The notes: a model not told the origin generated them from the letters alone. 64,000 nucleotides of DNA from Bacteroides pyogenes DSM 20611 = JCM 6294 (GCF_000428105.1 NZ_ATZH01000008.1:62001-126000), one strand, 5' to 3'; shown: positions 51,935 through 60,780, counted from the stretch's first letter. Made by a program: numbers and translations.

Positions 51935-52512
51935 TGCTGTACATATTTATATGATGTCTTGCCGAGGAATATGCCATCTGTAACATGCGCCCCGACCTGT
52001 TCTAATTGATTACTATAAGCACAAAAGGAAGAGCCGGTTGTCACCACATCGTCCCAAATGCAGACTATCTTATTCTTGAAGAAATCTGCATCCACCTCAA
52101 TGTTCATACCCTCCTGTAATCTCTTCATGCGTAATTCTTTCTTTATTTTTGTTCCATGAACGGCAGTACGTTCCCCTCTTACTCTTACATGTGAAAAACC
52201 ATCAATGGCACCCGATAGCCTGCATACAAGTTCGGAGAAATACTTGTTGCGAGCCTCGTTTCGTTCCTGGCTGCTTGCAGGAATACAAGAGAAGACTACC
52301 TTGCCTATCTTGCGTCCATACTTCTTCACCAACATCTTTGCAACACATTTGGCTACTTCTGCATGGTTGTGACCATCCTTGAAGTCATAGATGATTTGTC
52401 TGTCAAAAACAGCATCAAACCCAATGTTTTTTATTCTTGCAGGATAGTAACGTAAGAAACTGCTTAGGTTCTTGTCTTCTTGTCCTTTGATGTAAACCTT
52501 GACCATGTTCAT
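51931..52512 (-). CDS. Phosphoribosyltransferase-like protein
   Basis: The ATG at 52512 gives 193 residues (MNMVKVYIKGQEDKNLSSFL). The PRPP loop is clear: KIVCIWDDVVTTGSSFCAYS, and VVFSCIPASSQERNEARNKY resembles the ComF/PRTase second motif. It may act on purine-type or ribosyl substrates with the adjacent SLOG protein. The frame is open upstream to a GTG at 52665 through a repeated leader. Confidence 0.75.
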   Translation of the reverse strand: MNMVKVYIKGQEDKNLSSFLRYYPARIKNIGFDAVFDRQIIYDFKDGHNHAEVAKCVAKMLVKKYGRKIGKVVFSCIPASSQERNEARNKYFSELVCRLSGAIDGFSHVRVRGERTAVHGTKIKKELRMKRLQEGMNIEVDADFFKNKIVCIWDDVVTTGSSFCAYSNQLEQVGAHVTDGIFLGKTSYKYVQQ

Positions 52513-52529
52513 TGTTCTTCTGATTTTTA

Positions 52530-52740
52530 TTTCCCTCTCGTTAAATCCTTTCGGACTGTGATTGGGAAGATTTTCTGCATTCAGAAGTGCGGTCAAGGCA
52601 ATCAGACAAGTCTGCCGTGAAGAATACTCTTTTTCTGTTAAAAAGGAAGATTGTCCACGAAGCACGACTTGCCATTTGCATTGAACAGTGGTAACTTCGC
52701 AGAAAATTCTCCCTAATCACCCGTCCGACAGGAAGTAAAG
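52530..52740 (-). repeat. Duplicated leader element, copy 1
   Basis: A roughly 205-base segment about 80% identical to 54229-54440; both sit directly upstream of a - strand gene. Its ends are imperfect inverted repeats: GGACTGTGATTGGGAAGATT with TTCTGC at one end, GCAGAAAATTCTCCC then ATCACCCGTCCGA at the other. In the transcript these could pair into a long stem next to the start codon. Inside, a frame from GTG at 52665 (LRGQSSFLTEKEYSSRQTCL, IALTALLNAE) runs open into the phosphoribosyltransferase gene. Confidence 0.6.
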
Positions 52741-52819
52741 AGCATCTTTACGTGAACCCTACATGATAGGACTTGCCAAGATAGTAAAAGAGGATGTACT
52801 GCTTTTCGCTCTTTGTTAG

Positions 52820-53086
52820 TCATTCGGGGTCGTATAAGTTTAGATACCACTCATTGATGTTCCACACCTCAATGTCATAATTCGTCTCATAGCCTTGGGT
52901 CTGGTAGGCAATTTCAAGTTCCTTACGGAGTATGCGTCTTGCTTCTGCTTTCAGCACACGTTTTGAGGTTTGTTCTATCTCGTCCTTGTCGAAGAACTCT
53001 TCCAACTCTATGCGATGGTTCTTCACAATGGCATTCACTGCCGCCCATTTGCTTGTGAAAACGCCTGCACACTTTCGATGGTTCAT
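52820..53086 (-). CDS. Small unknown protein
   Basis: An 88-residue charged helical protein (MNHRKCAGVFTSKWAAVNAI, then YDIEVWNINEWYLNLYDPE). No motif was recognised. It lies alone on the - strand between the leader copy and the 53191 gene. Confidence 0.5.
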   Translation of the reverse strand: MNHRKCAGVFTSKWAAVNAIVKNHRIELEEFFDKDEIEQTSKRVLKAEARRILRKELEIAYQTQGYETNYDIEVWNINEWYLNLYDPE

Positions 53087-53146
53087 GCTATGCCATGCAC
53101 GGTTTCATAAACTACAAATATTTGTCTCATAATACTTTGTGATTAT

Positions 53147-53180
53147 TAGGAATAGGCAGCGTTGTAGCCACCTATCCCTA
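53147..53180 (-). terminator. Hairpin downstream of the 53191 gene
   Basis: TAGGAATAGG/CCTATCCCTA, nine of ten pairs, 11 bases after the stop. No strong T-run follows. Confidence 0.4.
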
Positions 53181-53190
53181 AAGTGAATTA

Positions 53191-53733
53191 CTATCCAATC
53201 TCTGAAATGATGAAGTCAATATGACCAGCAAAGATGTCATCTGCCTTAATCTCATGCTCATTGCCTCGGTCGTTCTTCTCATCACCAATGAAAGTGATGT
53301 CTCCGTCTTTATCCATTCTGACAGCAAGGATAACCACGTCACAAGGCTCATCATAGTCGTATGCGGCTACGATGGGACATTCTCCCTCAAAGTGCCACTC
53401 ATAGCCATCATCCACCTTTTCACCATGAAGTCGAAGTGCAGTTGCAAGTTCTTCCTGCTCTCTGTTTTTCACTTCCTGCACACTGTCATAGATGGTAAAG
53501 TCTTTGAGCCTTGCGTGACGTGATGCATGCATAAACTCTCCGTTGGGTTGGCTGATGCTGTAATCATGGAATTGCACCGGCACAAAGTCAATGGGGGCTG
53601 CCATCCATGAAATGTTGTTAAGCGAATAATCATGCTCTGTCAAGAACTGCTCGATGTCCTCGTTTATCATGTGGTCGGGAACATTCAAAACTTCGATGCG
53701 AACATTTGCGCTGTCCATTACGATAATCTTCAT
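53191..53733 (-). CDS. Unknown mobile-element protein
   Basis: A 180-residue soluble acidic protein (MKIIVMDSANVRIEVLNVPD, DIEQFLTEHDYSLNNISWMA, CDVVILAVRMDKDGDITFIG). Strand-rich, no TM segment. I do not recognise the family. It is spaced 26 bases from the next gene upstream and likely shares its transcript. Confidence 0.6.
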   Translation of the reverse strand: MKIIVMDSANVRIEVLNVPDHMINEDIEQFLTEHDYSLNNISWMAAPIDFVPVQFHDYSISQPNGEFMHASRHARLKDFTIYDSVQEVKNREQEELATALRLHGEKVDDGYEWHFEGECPIVAAYDYDEPCDVVILAVRMDKDGDITFIGDEKNDRGNEHEIKADDIFAGHIDFIISEIG

Positions 53734-53759
53734 AATCTGATATGTTTAAGGGTTATACA

Positions 53760-54218
53760 TTAGTCTTTGTCATAGAGCCGTGAGAGGAATGCTTGCAGTT
53801 CTGCGTCCTCAATCTCTGCAAGGGTGCAGGGCTTGAAATCCTTGTCCTGCTCAATCCTCAAAGTGCCAAGTCCGTACTCGCTTGCATCATAGGTGATACT
53901 TTCCATTTCGGTTACAGACTGGTAGCCGTACTCCGTCTCTTGCAGTCCAGTAACGATGCCATAGAGCGTAAAGTCATTGCCTTCCTGCTGTCCTTCCATG
54001 ATGTACCAGCGGATATTGCCAAGGTAAAACACAGCAATGCAGAGAGCATCCTTATGCTTGCCATCCTGTGAATAAAGAGGATAGTCTGCCAATCTCTTCT
54101 GCAACTCAGATGTTATCAAGCGGTTAGTCTTTGTTGCACACTCCTGGGTTCTTGCAGTGCTCGAACCTTGTTCGGCTCTGCTGTCATTGTTCTTTTGCAT
54201 GTTCAAATCTGTTTTCAT
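53760..54218 (-). CDS. DUF2958/DUF4313-like protein
   Basis: A 152-residue protein. After a polar head, the core reads KDALCIAVFYLGNIRWYIME, GQQEGNDFTLYGIVTGLQET and EYGYQSVTEMESI, which resembles DUF2958/DUF4313-type single-domain proteins of mobile elements. The assignment is tentative. Leader copy 2 and its small ORF lie immediately upstream. Confidence 0.6.
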   Translation of the reverse strand: MKTDLNMQKNNDSRAEQGSSTARTQECATKTNRLITSELQKRLADYPLYSQDGKHKDALCIAVFYLGNIRWYIMEGQQEGNDFTLYGIVTGLQETEYGYQSVTEMESITYDASEYGLGTLRIEQDKDFKPCTLAEIEDAELQAFLSRLYDKD

Positions 54219-54222
54219 ATCT

Positions 54223-54369
54223 CTAAGATTTTTTCTCCCTTTCGTTAAGTCCTTTCGGACAGGATTGGGAAGATTTTTCTGCTTTCAGAAGTGCGTACAA
54301 GACAATCATGCAAGTCTGACGTGAAGAATACTCTTTTTTGTAGAAAAAGGAAGATTGTTCACAAGGCAC
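54223..54369 (-). CDS. Conserved leader ORF, copy 2
   Basis: 48 codons from GTG, ending 4 bases before the ATG at 54218. It reads MPCEQSSFFYKKEYSSRQTC, then MIVLYALLKAE and CPKGLNERE. The equivalent frame in leader copy 1 reads QSSFLTEKEYSSRQTC, LIALTALLNAE and SPKGFNERE. The copies differ by substitutions and by one insertion and one deletion that restore the frame, which is evidence of coding constraint. A leader peptide or a short protein is possible. Confidence 0.45.
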   Translation of the reverse strand: MPCEQSSFFYKKEYSSRQTCMIVLYALLKAEKSSQSCPKGLNEREKKS

Positions 54370-54440
54370 GACTTGCAAACTTGTTGAAGGACGCTATAAC
54401 TTCGCAGAAAAATATTCCCGAAATCCTACGGACGACATGG
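54229..54440 (-). repeat. Duplicated leader element, copy 2
   Basis: Second copy of the 52530-52740 element, with the same inverted ends (GGATTGGGAAGATTTTTCTG; GCAGAAAAATATTCCCG then ATCC and CGGAC). It contains the leader ORF 54223-54369. Confidence 0.6.
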
Positions 54441-54538
54441 AGGAACATTATAACTCAGAAAAGAAACCATAGTATCGCCAGAAAGGAAATCGGTTAAAAC
54501 TGTATCGGGTGGGCTAATTCCAAATCATCTTGCTGTCA

Positions 54539-54652
54539 GTGGTGACAAAAGTGAAGTGTCATCAATACAAAGAGCCCACTTCAGAAAGAATGGAGTGTTT
54601 AGTTCCATCCTTACGGAAGTGGGCATGGATTGATGACTTTTCACGTCACCAC
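54539..54652. other. Large nested inverted repeat
   Basis: Three perfect nested stems: GTGGTGAC/GTCACCAC (8 bp, outermost), GTCATCAAT/ATTGATGAC (9 bp) and GCCCACTTC/GAAGTGGGC (9 bp), around an inner ATGGA/TCCAT. The total span is 114 bases. It may be a strong terminator, a structured RNA or a short foldback element. No coding frame is present. Confidence 0.6.
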
Positions 54653-54732
54653 CTTTTGAGGAGTGTCTTCTGTTCATAGTCGTTAGATCTTGAATGGAAG
54701 ACTCTCACCAAAATTGCAACATGGTTTGGGAT

Positions 54733-55808
54733 TGGTGTGGGGCGAAGCATTATAACAGCTGGGTGGGAATGTCCTTGCAGACACCAACAGCCAGTGCAAC
54801 AATAATGAACTCTTCGTCTATCTCTGATGACGGAATGTTCATGTCGTACCTTTGATAGAGTGGCTTCCTGCCCATAGTCGATACACTCGACCATGGAGCA
54901 AGGAAGTCTCTCCATCAAACTGTTAGTGTTTGCGGACATCGGTGTGGGCGAAGGTTAAGCTAAAGAAAGAATTATACGTTATAGCAGGGAAAGAAGTATA
55001 TTGAAACGAGGACAGCCATCTTTTTATAAGTTGTAAGAAGGGAGGGACAATGAAAGAATGCAGCTGTGAGCAAGAGCATCTTCTCGACGAATGGACATGC
55101 AGTATAGGCAAACTGATTAAGTGGGTAACGCTTGCGTCCCACCTACTCAGTTTGTTAGATACCGCATGTCGTTTCGTGATGCTCCTTCCTGCTGAGTGAC
55201 CTGGCTTTACGTCATGCTCCGCTGACATAAATGAAAGGTCTTTCAGGTGGAACTCCAGTTGCTTCCTTCATGGTGTGGGGCGAAGCTGTAAAACATGTGG
55301 GTGGGAATGTCCTTGCAGACACCAACAGCCAGTGCGACAATAATGAACTCTTCGTCTATCTTTGATGACGGAATGTTCATGTCGTACCTTTGATAGAGAG
55401 GCTTCCTGCCCATAGTCGATACGCTCGACCATGGAGCAAAGGAAGTCTCTCCATCAAACTGTTAGTGTTTGCGGACATCGGTGTGGGCGAAGGTTAAGCT
55501 AAAGAAAGGATTATACGTTATAGCAGGGAAAGAAGCATGTTGAAACGAGGACAACCATCTTTATATAAGTTGAAAGAAGGGAGGGTCAATGAAGAATGTA
55601 GCTGTGAGCAAGAGCATCTTCTCGACGAATGGACATGCAGTATAGGCAAACTGATTAAGTGGGTAACGCTTGCGTCCCACCTACTCAGTTTGTTAGATAC
55701 CGCATGTCGTTTCGTGATGCTCCTTCCTGCTGAGTGACCTGGCTTTACATCATGCTCCGCTGACATAAACGAAAGGTCTCTCAGGTGGAACTCCAGTTGC
55801 ATCCTTCA
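54733..55808. repeat. Tandem noncoding repeat, two 538-bp units
   Basis: Unit 1 is 54733-55270 and unit 2 is 55271-55808; the start block TGGTGTGGGGCGAAG recurs a third time at 55809. The units are near identical. Each contains TACCTTTG (54847, 55385) followed at once by a strong hairpin CCATAGTCGA-loop-TCGACCATGG (54872-54896, 55410-55434) inside an outer AGAG/CTCT, CTTCCT/AGGAAG stem. No real gene fits; minus-strand frames are repeats of one another. A degenerate relative of the hairpin lies at about 54655-54705. A repeated small RNA gene is possible. Confidence 0.65.
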
Positions 55809-56017
55809 TGGTGTGGGGCGAAGCTGTATCTTGGTAAATGAAAATACTCTGGAAAAAGGATAACTCATCGTTTTCGACGAGATAAGGATTATAAAGGTCT
55901 TACAAAGAAGATTATACAGTTGTGTACATGTATTCACGTCCACATGAATACAACAACACAAAAGAATGATTGCCACCACCAGAACTGGAAAATCTGATAG
56001 TGGCAATCTTCATTATT

Positions 56018-56518
56018 TTAATAAACAAAGGAATAGTTCACGTTGAAACATACATCAGACACCTTCATGGTGGTAATGACCATAGACCTATCCTCGGTGG
56101 TGAAACAGTATTGGTAGGAAGTTTCATCGGATGCAGATACGAGAGTGTAGTGTTTCTTCAGATAGTCTATTATCAGACGGCTGTTGGAGATAAGTTCCGT
56201 ATCAATGACTGAATACAGGGTGCTGTCGCTTCGCAAGAAACTATAGAGAATAGCCTCGTTGCCATTACCCGTCTTATATGCCAACTGAAAACTATCAGCG
56301 GTCTTGTTCTCTGCCTCGAAATGGTAACGCATCATTGTACCACTCATGTAAGTTGTTACTTCATCCAAGGACGCACCTTTGATGTGATACGGCTCAACCC
56401 ATACTTTGAGCTCGGATGATGGTTTTTCAGTTTCTTCGATAATGTCATTATCACCACAAGAGGTAAACACTGTTGCCACCAACAATGATAGGATGGCGGT
56501 TAGGAAATACTTTTTCAT
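56018..56518 (-). CDS. Lipoprotein, unknown
   Basis: A 166-residue protein with a lipoprotein signal (YFLTAILSLLVATVFTSCGD; lipobox FTSC). The mature part is strand-rich (VWVEPYHIKGASLDEVTTYM, SYQYCFTTEDRSMVITTMKV). No family recognised. It lies between two CATG-rich arrays. Confidence 0.65.
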   Translation of the reverse strand: MKKYFLTAILSLLVATVFTSCGDNDIIEETEKPSSELKVWVEPYHIKGASLDEVTTYMSGTMMRYHFEAENKTADSFQLAYKTGNGNEAILYSFLRSDSTLYSVIDTELISNSRLIIDYLKKHYTLVSASDETSYQYCFTTEDRSMVITTMKVSDVCFNVNYSFVY

Positions 56519-56564
56519 TGTCTTTTTATTTTATTGTTTACTAATATTTTGAACTATGTTCTCA

Positions 56565-56650
56565 CATCCACACATATATATGTATTCATGTCTATATGTA
56601 TTCATGTCCACATGTGTACACGTCCACACATATACATGGCTACTTATCCA
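56565..56650. repeat. CATG-rich array
   Basis: A stretch of repeated TGTATTCATGTC/CCACATG-type units (four or more). Related stretches occur at about 33463-33500, 55922-55946, 57768-57806 and 58793-58845, and inside the MBL-fold gene at about 44682-44706. They look like dispersed binding sites or simple-sequence expansions. Confidence 0.5.
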
Positions 56651-56655
56651 CATGG

Positions 56656-57000
56656 CTACATCACCTCATGAATTTCTTTCGACCTGATTTTCTTCACCTT
56701 TCCATGCTTGGACTCATAAGCCTCTATACCTTGTTTCATGACATATTCCATAAAGGAACGGATAGTAAACCCTTCTTTGTGGGCAATGGCTTGCACCTTG
56801 TCCACAAGGGCTTTTGAGCATATAAAGGAGAAGTGTCGCCAAGAGTCATCAGACTGTTCCTTGGTTGTTGCTTTCGTAGATGGTGCTGGAGCATCATTCT
56901 CTGGTAAAGGAGCAGCCGGCTCTTCATACCTGTCCTGCGGCTTGATGGCAGCATTTCCCAAGATATTGCCAAGCAGGATGTCCATATTCTTCTTTCCCAT
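56656..57000 (-). CDS. Partition-associated small protein, ribbon-helix-helix-like
   Basis: A 114-residue protein (MGKKNMDILLGNILGN, a Pro/Ala-rich linker, then HFSFICSKALVDKVQAIAHK and EGFTIRSFMEYVMKQGIEAY). The end fits a ribbon-helix-helix or DUF3408-type DNA-binding fold. It follows ParA by 5 bases on the same strand, so a ParB-like centromere-binding role is plausible but not proven. Confidence 0.6.
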   Translation of the reverse strand: MGKKNMDILLGNILGNAAIKPQDRYEEPAAPLPENDAPAPSTKATTKEQSDDSWRHFSFICSKALVDKVQAIAHKEGFTIRSFMEYVMKQGIEAYESKHGKVKKIRSKEIHEVM

Positions 57001-57005
57001 TGTCT

Positions 57006-57758
57006 TTATTGATTACGTGAAATAATCTCCTCCGTCAACGCAAGGTAGTCTTTGGCTCCATTGGAGTTAGGGTCGTACTCGAAGATGCTTTTTCCGCTTC
57101 CTGCCGACTCGGCGAGGGCTATGTTCTCACGGATTCGGGTCTTCATGGTGATACTTTCGTAGCGAGACTTTACGGCTTGCTCAACTACCTTGTTCAGTTT
57201 TCGATGGTTGAAGCGGGCTATGAACACACCTCCCAGGCGAAGAGAGGGCTTCACTCTTTGGAGGTTGGTTACAAAAGCATCAAGCATCCTCATTCCTTTG
57301 AGCGGAAGCAGCTCAGGAGTCATGGGCACGATGATTTCATCGGCTGCAAGAAAGGCATTCGTGGTGACGATGCCCAATGAAGGTGGGCAGTCGATGAGGA
57401 TGTAGTCATAGTCATGCCTGATTGGGTCAAGAAGCCTACTAAGCAGCTGTTCTCTTGCCAGGAGATTAGTCAGGGCAATCTCCGCACTCGCCATTTCAAG
57501 TGAAGATGGCACAAGGTCGAGATTGTCCCTGATATGCTTCACTGGCAATGGTGCTCCATCTACGAGAGCATCAAAGATGCTGGTCTCAACGTCATCTTCG
57601 TTAGGGATGAAATACAAGGTGAGATTAGCCTGTCCATCGAGGTCGATGAGCAGGACTTTCTTTCCCATTTGCGCCATGCAAGCCCCGATAGAGGCTGTGG
57701 AAGTGGTCTTTGATACCCCTCCTTTGTGATTGGCGAACGTAATGATTTTCTGTTTCAT
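57006..57758 (-). CDS. parA: ParA-family partition ATPase
   Basis: A 250-residue ParA: deviant Walker A HKGGVSKTTST with the signature Lys, Walker A' VLLIDLDGQANLTLY and Walker B YDYILIDCPPSLGIVTTNAF. It segregates the element or stabilises its excised form. A small DNA-binding protein follows and primase lies upstream, a known order in Bacteroidetes integrative elements. Confidence 0.9.
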   Translation of the reverse strand: MKQKIITFANHKGGVSKTTSTASIGACMAQMGKKVLLIDLDGQANLTLYFIPNEDDVETSIFDALVDGAPLPVKHIRDNLDLVPSSLEMASAEIALTNLLAREQLLSRLLDPIRHDYDYILIDCPPSLGIVTTNAFLAADEIIVPMTPELLPLKGMRMLDAFVTNLQRVKPSLRLGGVFIARFNHRKLNKVVEQAVKSRYESITMKTRIRENIALAESAGSGKSIFEYDPNSNGAKDYLALTEEIISRNQ

Positions 57759-57825
57759 ACTTATTTGTATATATGTATCAATGTTTACATGTACTCATGT
57801 ACACATGAAATGAAAAGATGCATGA

Positions 57826-58767
57826 TTATCGATGCATAGCCATAAGGCAGTCATTAAGATCATTGTAATCTCTATAGCGATATGACTCATCAATAACCTT
57901 ACTGCCGTAAACATTCATAATTGACTTTGTGGCATTCTTGCCTGCGTCATCATTATCAAGATAACAGTGAATGGCCTTATATTTTTCCAAAAGAGGAATG
58001 AGTATTTTGATTTCACCAACTCCGTTGAGTACAAAGTAGTCAAATGAGCCATTGATGGAAATGCCGTTGAATTGAATTTCTGCTTGCATCGTAAGAAAAG
58101 AAAGCAAATCAAAGAATCCCTCAAAAACGCAGCATTGCTGTGGAGATGATCCGTCTGCATAAATTACAGAGATACTCTTCTTTCCAATACAACGCTTGCA
58201 GAATACATTGCGTGCTTCCATACCATTAGCTACATTCTTGAATGCAATGGCATAGTATCTTCTGCCCCGAAAAGTATAGTGAACCTCTTTACAGAATTGT
58301 TGAGCGATTCTATAACTGATACGTCTCTTGAAAATATAATCGGTTAAAGCTGGATGCGTCAGAGGTACAATCATTTCCACAAATGTCTCTTGGTTTAAGT
58401 TATCAGAAAATTCCTTTCTTTTTCCTTCTAACCATTGACGTTTGTTTTCCTCTTCTCTTAGCACAGCGTTATAATCTTTACTGTATAGCAGTTTCTTTTC
58501 TTCAATTTGCCTTTGAAGAAATGAAAGAACTTGATGTTCAGACCACGCAGGATGCAGACGTTCAACAAGGTTGATGAGATTTCCGCCAATGCCGCTTCCA
58601 AAATCATACCATAGGTTTTCTTTGATATTAACAGCAAATGAAGGGCTATTTTCTGGGCGGAGTGGGGAGCAATAGAAAATACTCTTGCCTTTTCTGACAC
58701 CATCCCCATAATTATTCTCTTTCATCCATTGGTAAATACTTACAGATTTAATTTCTTCAATAGTCAT
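57826..58767 (-). CDS. Toprim primase-like protein
   Basis: A 313-residue protein. The N-terminal part (YCSPLRPENSPSFAVNIKEN, WYDFGSGIGGNLINLVERLH) is a CHC2-zinc-finger-like domain in which only part of the Cys/His set remains. The Toprim motifs follow: VFEGFFDLLSFLTM near 215 and IHCYLDNDDAGKNATK near 265. It should prime replication of the element. It is cotranscribed with the RepA-like ATPase. Confidence 0.83.
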   Translation of the reverse strand: MTIEEIKSVSIYQWMKENNYGDGVRKGKSIFYCSPLRPENSPSFAVNIKENLWYDFGSGIGGNLINLVERLHPAWSEHQVLSFLQRQIEEKKLLYSKDYNAVLREEENKRQWLEGKRKEFSDNLNQETFVEMIVPLTHPALTDYIFKRRISYRIAQQFCKEVHYTFRGRRYYAIAFKNVANGMEARNVFCKRCIGKKSISVIYADGSSPQQCCVFEGFFDLLSFLTMQAEIQFNGISINGSFDYFVLNGVGEIKILIPLLEKYKAIHCYLDNDDAGKNATKSIMNVYGSKVIDESYRYRDYNDLNDCLMAMHR

Positions 58768-58851
58768 GTTACATTGAGTATAAGTAATTGTACACGTGAT
58801 TGCAGGTGTATGCGCGCGCGTATGTAATATATATACCTGTTAAACTTAAAC

Positions 58852-60003
58852 CTAAACTTTCTTGCTTTCTTCAGTGCTTGGATTCACAAAACCCTCTGAT
58901 TTATAAATATATGCATTATCTTGCTTCACAATAATACCTTTGCCTGAAAGAAGTTTAAGTAAGTCCTTGATTCCATTTGTTCCACGCTTATAACCTGCGT
59001 CCTCATATGCACGTGAGACCATTTCAACCAAATCACTGTATCGTGTAGGAGAGTTGTTCTTGAAAGCCTTGCTCAATATCTCCTGATGTACTTCGTTATC
59101 CAGGCTCACAAGAGACTTCTCCCTGCGTTTTACAACAGTCACAGAAATGCCATTGTCAAGAACAGGTAACTTGTTGTCATCAATATGGAATGCAAAGGTG
59201 CTGAACTCTTTATCTCTCATGTGCATAGGTCTAACCTCACTGATACTGTTATTTTGTAGGTTCTTACTGATAATCAGTACTGTTTCTGCCTTATTTTCAA
59301 GCTCAGTACCTATATGTCCACGTGGATTGTTATCGTTCTTGTTTAAGTGGAGTACAGTATGGATATGAAGGTCATACACACTTGTCCATGCCATGAGAAC
59401 GGTCATCACATCCGTGGCTTCTTTACCATTGTTTATGTCATACATCAGATCTCTGAGTCCATCGATGATTACAAGACCGACCTCTTGGTGCTTTCTCAAA
59501 GCATAATCAATGAGAGCGATACGAAGTTTCGGCGTGTATTCACGCAACCCCCAAAACAGAAGGCGTGGGTCATCCTTCTTGACAGAAAGCCCTGACAGTT
59601 TATAGATTCGCTCCAGAACATTATGGCAATGATATTTGCTCTGTTCCGTATCGAAATAGAGAATCTTCCGTTTCCCCTCAGGAAGGCACGCCCGGTAGTT
59701 AAGCACTGTAGTATTTGTAACTGCAGCTGCTACCATTGCAGAGATGTTGAATGTCTTTTTACTTTTTGCCTTACCTGTTGAAGCACTGAAATTTCCAAAC
59801 GTGGCAATGGTACAGTCTCCAACGAAGAGAATTTTGGGAGGTATTGTAACCTTGTCTGTTGCTTTGATTTCACCTTTTGATAGATAGGACTCCAACTCTT
59901 CATCACTGAAATCGTCCTTCTCTAACATTGAAACTTCCAGTGACTTATGTTCAAGATTCGATTTCTGAACTAATTGCACTGGTTTATCTTCTCTTTTTTC
60001 CAT
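58852..60003 (-). CDS. RepA-like AAA ATPase/helicase
   Basis: The ATG at 60003 gives 383 residues; a TTG at 60033 is less likely. A RecA/RepA-type core is visible: ATFGNFSASTGKAKSKKTFN (Walker A), YFDTEQSKYHCHNVLERIY, LVIIDGLRDLMYDINNGKEA (Walker B) and TVLHLNKNDNNPRGHIGTEL. A winged-helix-like C-terminal end follows. This family (AAA_25) is the usual replication helicase of Bacteroidetes mobilizable elements. Confidence 0.83.
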   Translation of the reverse strand: MEKREDKPVQLVQKSNLEHKSLEVSMLEKDDFSDEELESYLSKGEIKATDKVTIPPKILFVGDCTIATFGNFSASTGKAKSKKTFNISAMVAAAVTNTTVLNYRACLPEGKRKILYFDTEQSKYHCHNVLERIYKLSGLSVKKDDPRLLFWGLREYTPKLRIALIDYALRKHQEVGLVIIDGLRDLMYDINNGKEATDVMTVLMAWTSVYDLHIHTVLHLNKNDNNPRGHIGTELENKAETVLIISKNLQNNSISEVRPMHMRDKEFSTFAFHIDDNKLPVLDNGISVTVVKRREKSLVSLDNEVHQEILSKAFKNNSPTRYSDLVEMVSRAYEDAGYKRGTNGIKDLLKLLSGKGIIVKQDNAYIYKSEGFVNPSTEESKKV

Positions 60004-60101
60004 CTTGATTTTGCTTTTTTTTATTTGTCTCAATGTCCTTTACGGATATTGCACACCTGTCAAGCAACTCCACCAAACGAGAGTCTGGAAGGTTGGTACC
60101 A

Positions 60102-60491
60102 TCAATGCTGTTCTTCTTTGACCGCTTCTTCATCTTTACTTGATTCTATTGATTCCATGTTTACGGACAGGTTGGATAACTCTTGGTCGTTTACCTTGTT
60201 TCTCTTAATCCACGCTATTAGCTCTTTCTTCTCAAAGAAAATCATTTTACCACGTGGCTTAAAATGAGGTATTTCACCACTACAAGTGAGCTTGTAAAGA
60301 AGACTTTTGGATATGTCAAGGTATTGGCACACATCCTTCATGTTAAGGATTTCCTTTGTGGTGTAAATCGCATCTTCTAACGATTTCAACTTTTCGTTCA
60401 CCACACCTGGATCCACAGTCTTCAACTCTTTTATTTGCATTTCCAAGAATTCTATTCGTCTTGAAAGTTGCTCGATGTCTTTTTTCGCCAT
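60102..60491 (-). CDS. Helix-turn-helix (excisionase/MerR-like) protein
   Basis: The ATG at 60491 gives 129 residues (MAKKDIEQLSRRIEFLEMQI). A short coiled coil precedes an HTH_17 domain: LNMKDVCQYLDISKSLLYKL, IPHFKPRGKMIFFEKKELIA. Such proteins are regulators or excision factors in integrative elements. A -7 box TACCTTTG lies at 60555-60562 upstream. Confidence 0.8.
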   Translation of the reverse strand: MAKKDIEQLSRRIEFLEMQIKELKTVDPGVVNEKLKSLEDAIYTTKEILNMKDVCQYLDISKSLLYKLTCSGEIPHFKPRGKMIFFEKKELIAWIKRNKVNDQELSNLSVNMESIESSKDEEAVKEEQH

Positions 60492-60554
60492 TTCTTTAAT
60501 TGTTTTGAGTGATACAATAGAGGGAGCCACCCTCGTTGTGAATCGATTCGGATG

Positions 60555-60562
60555 CAAAGGTA
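60555..60562 (-). promoter_or_regulatory. -7 box TACCTTTG for the HTH-helicase-primase run
   Basis: Minus-strand TACCTTTG, 64 bases upstream of the HTH start. Confidence 0.5.
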
Positions 60563-60772
60563 TATTGATAGTGATGCTTTATGGGATTATGTTACTATAT
60601 AGGAGGAGTTATATAGTAAATATATAGCCACTTTCGTTTCATGTGGTTGGATTCCTATGTCTTTTCATCACTTATTTGCATCTGAATATATCATACTAAT
60701 AGAAAACTGTAATATAATAAGGGTATATATTACTTTATGACATCAGTGCGAATAGGCTGCACCATGATTGTA

Positions 60773-60780
60773 TAACTTTG
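60773..60780 (+). promoter_or_regulatory. -7 box TAACTTTG for the 60932 gene
   Basis: TAACTTTG in an AT-rich region (60563-60890) that otherwise holds no gene on either strand. Confidence 0.45.

Noticed and set aside
54923..55802. Two similar - strand frames of about 95-100 codons in the tandem repeat.
   Set aside because: They are the two copies of the repeat read in the same frame; they differ in length, lack promoter context and have Ser/His-rich unassigned sequence. A noncoding reading fits better.
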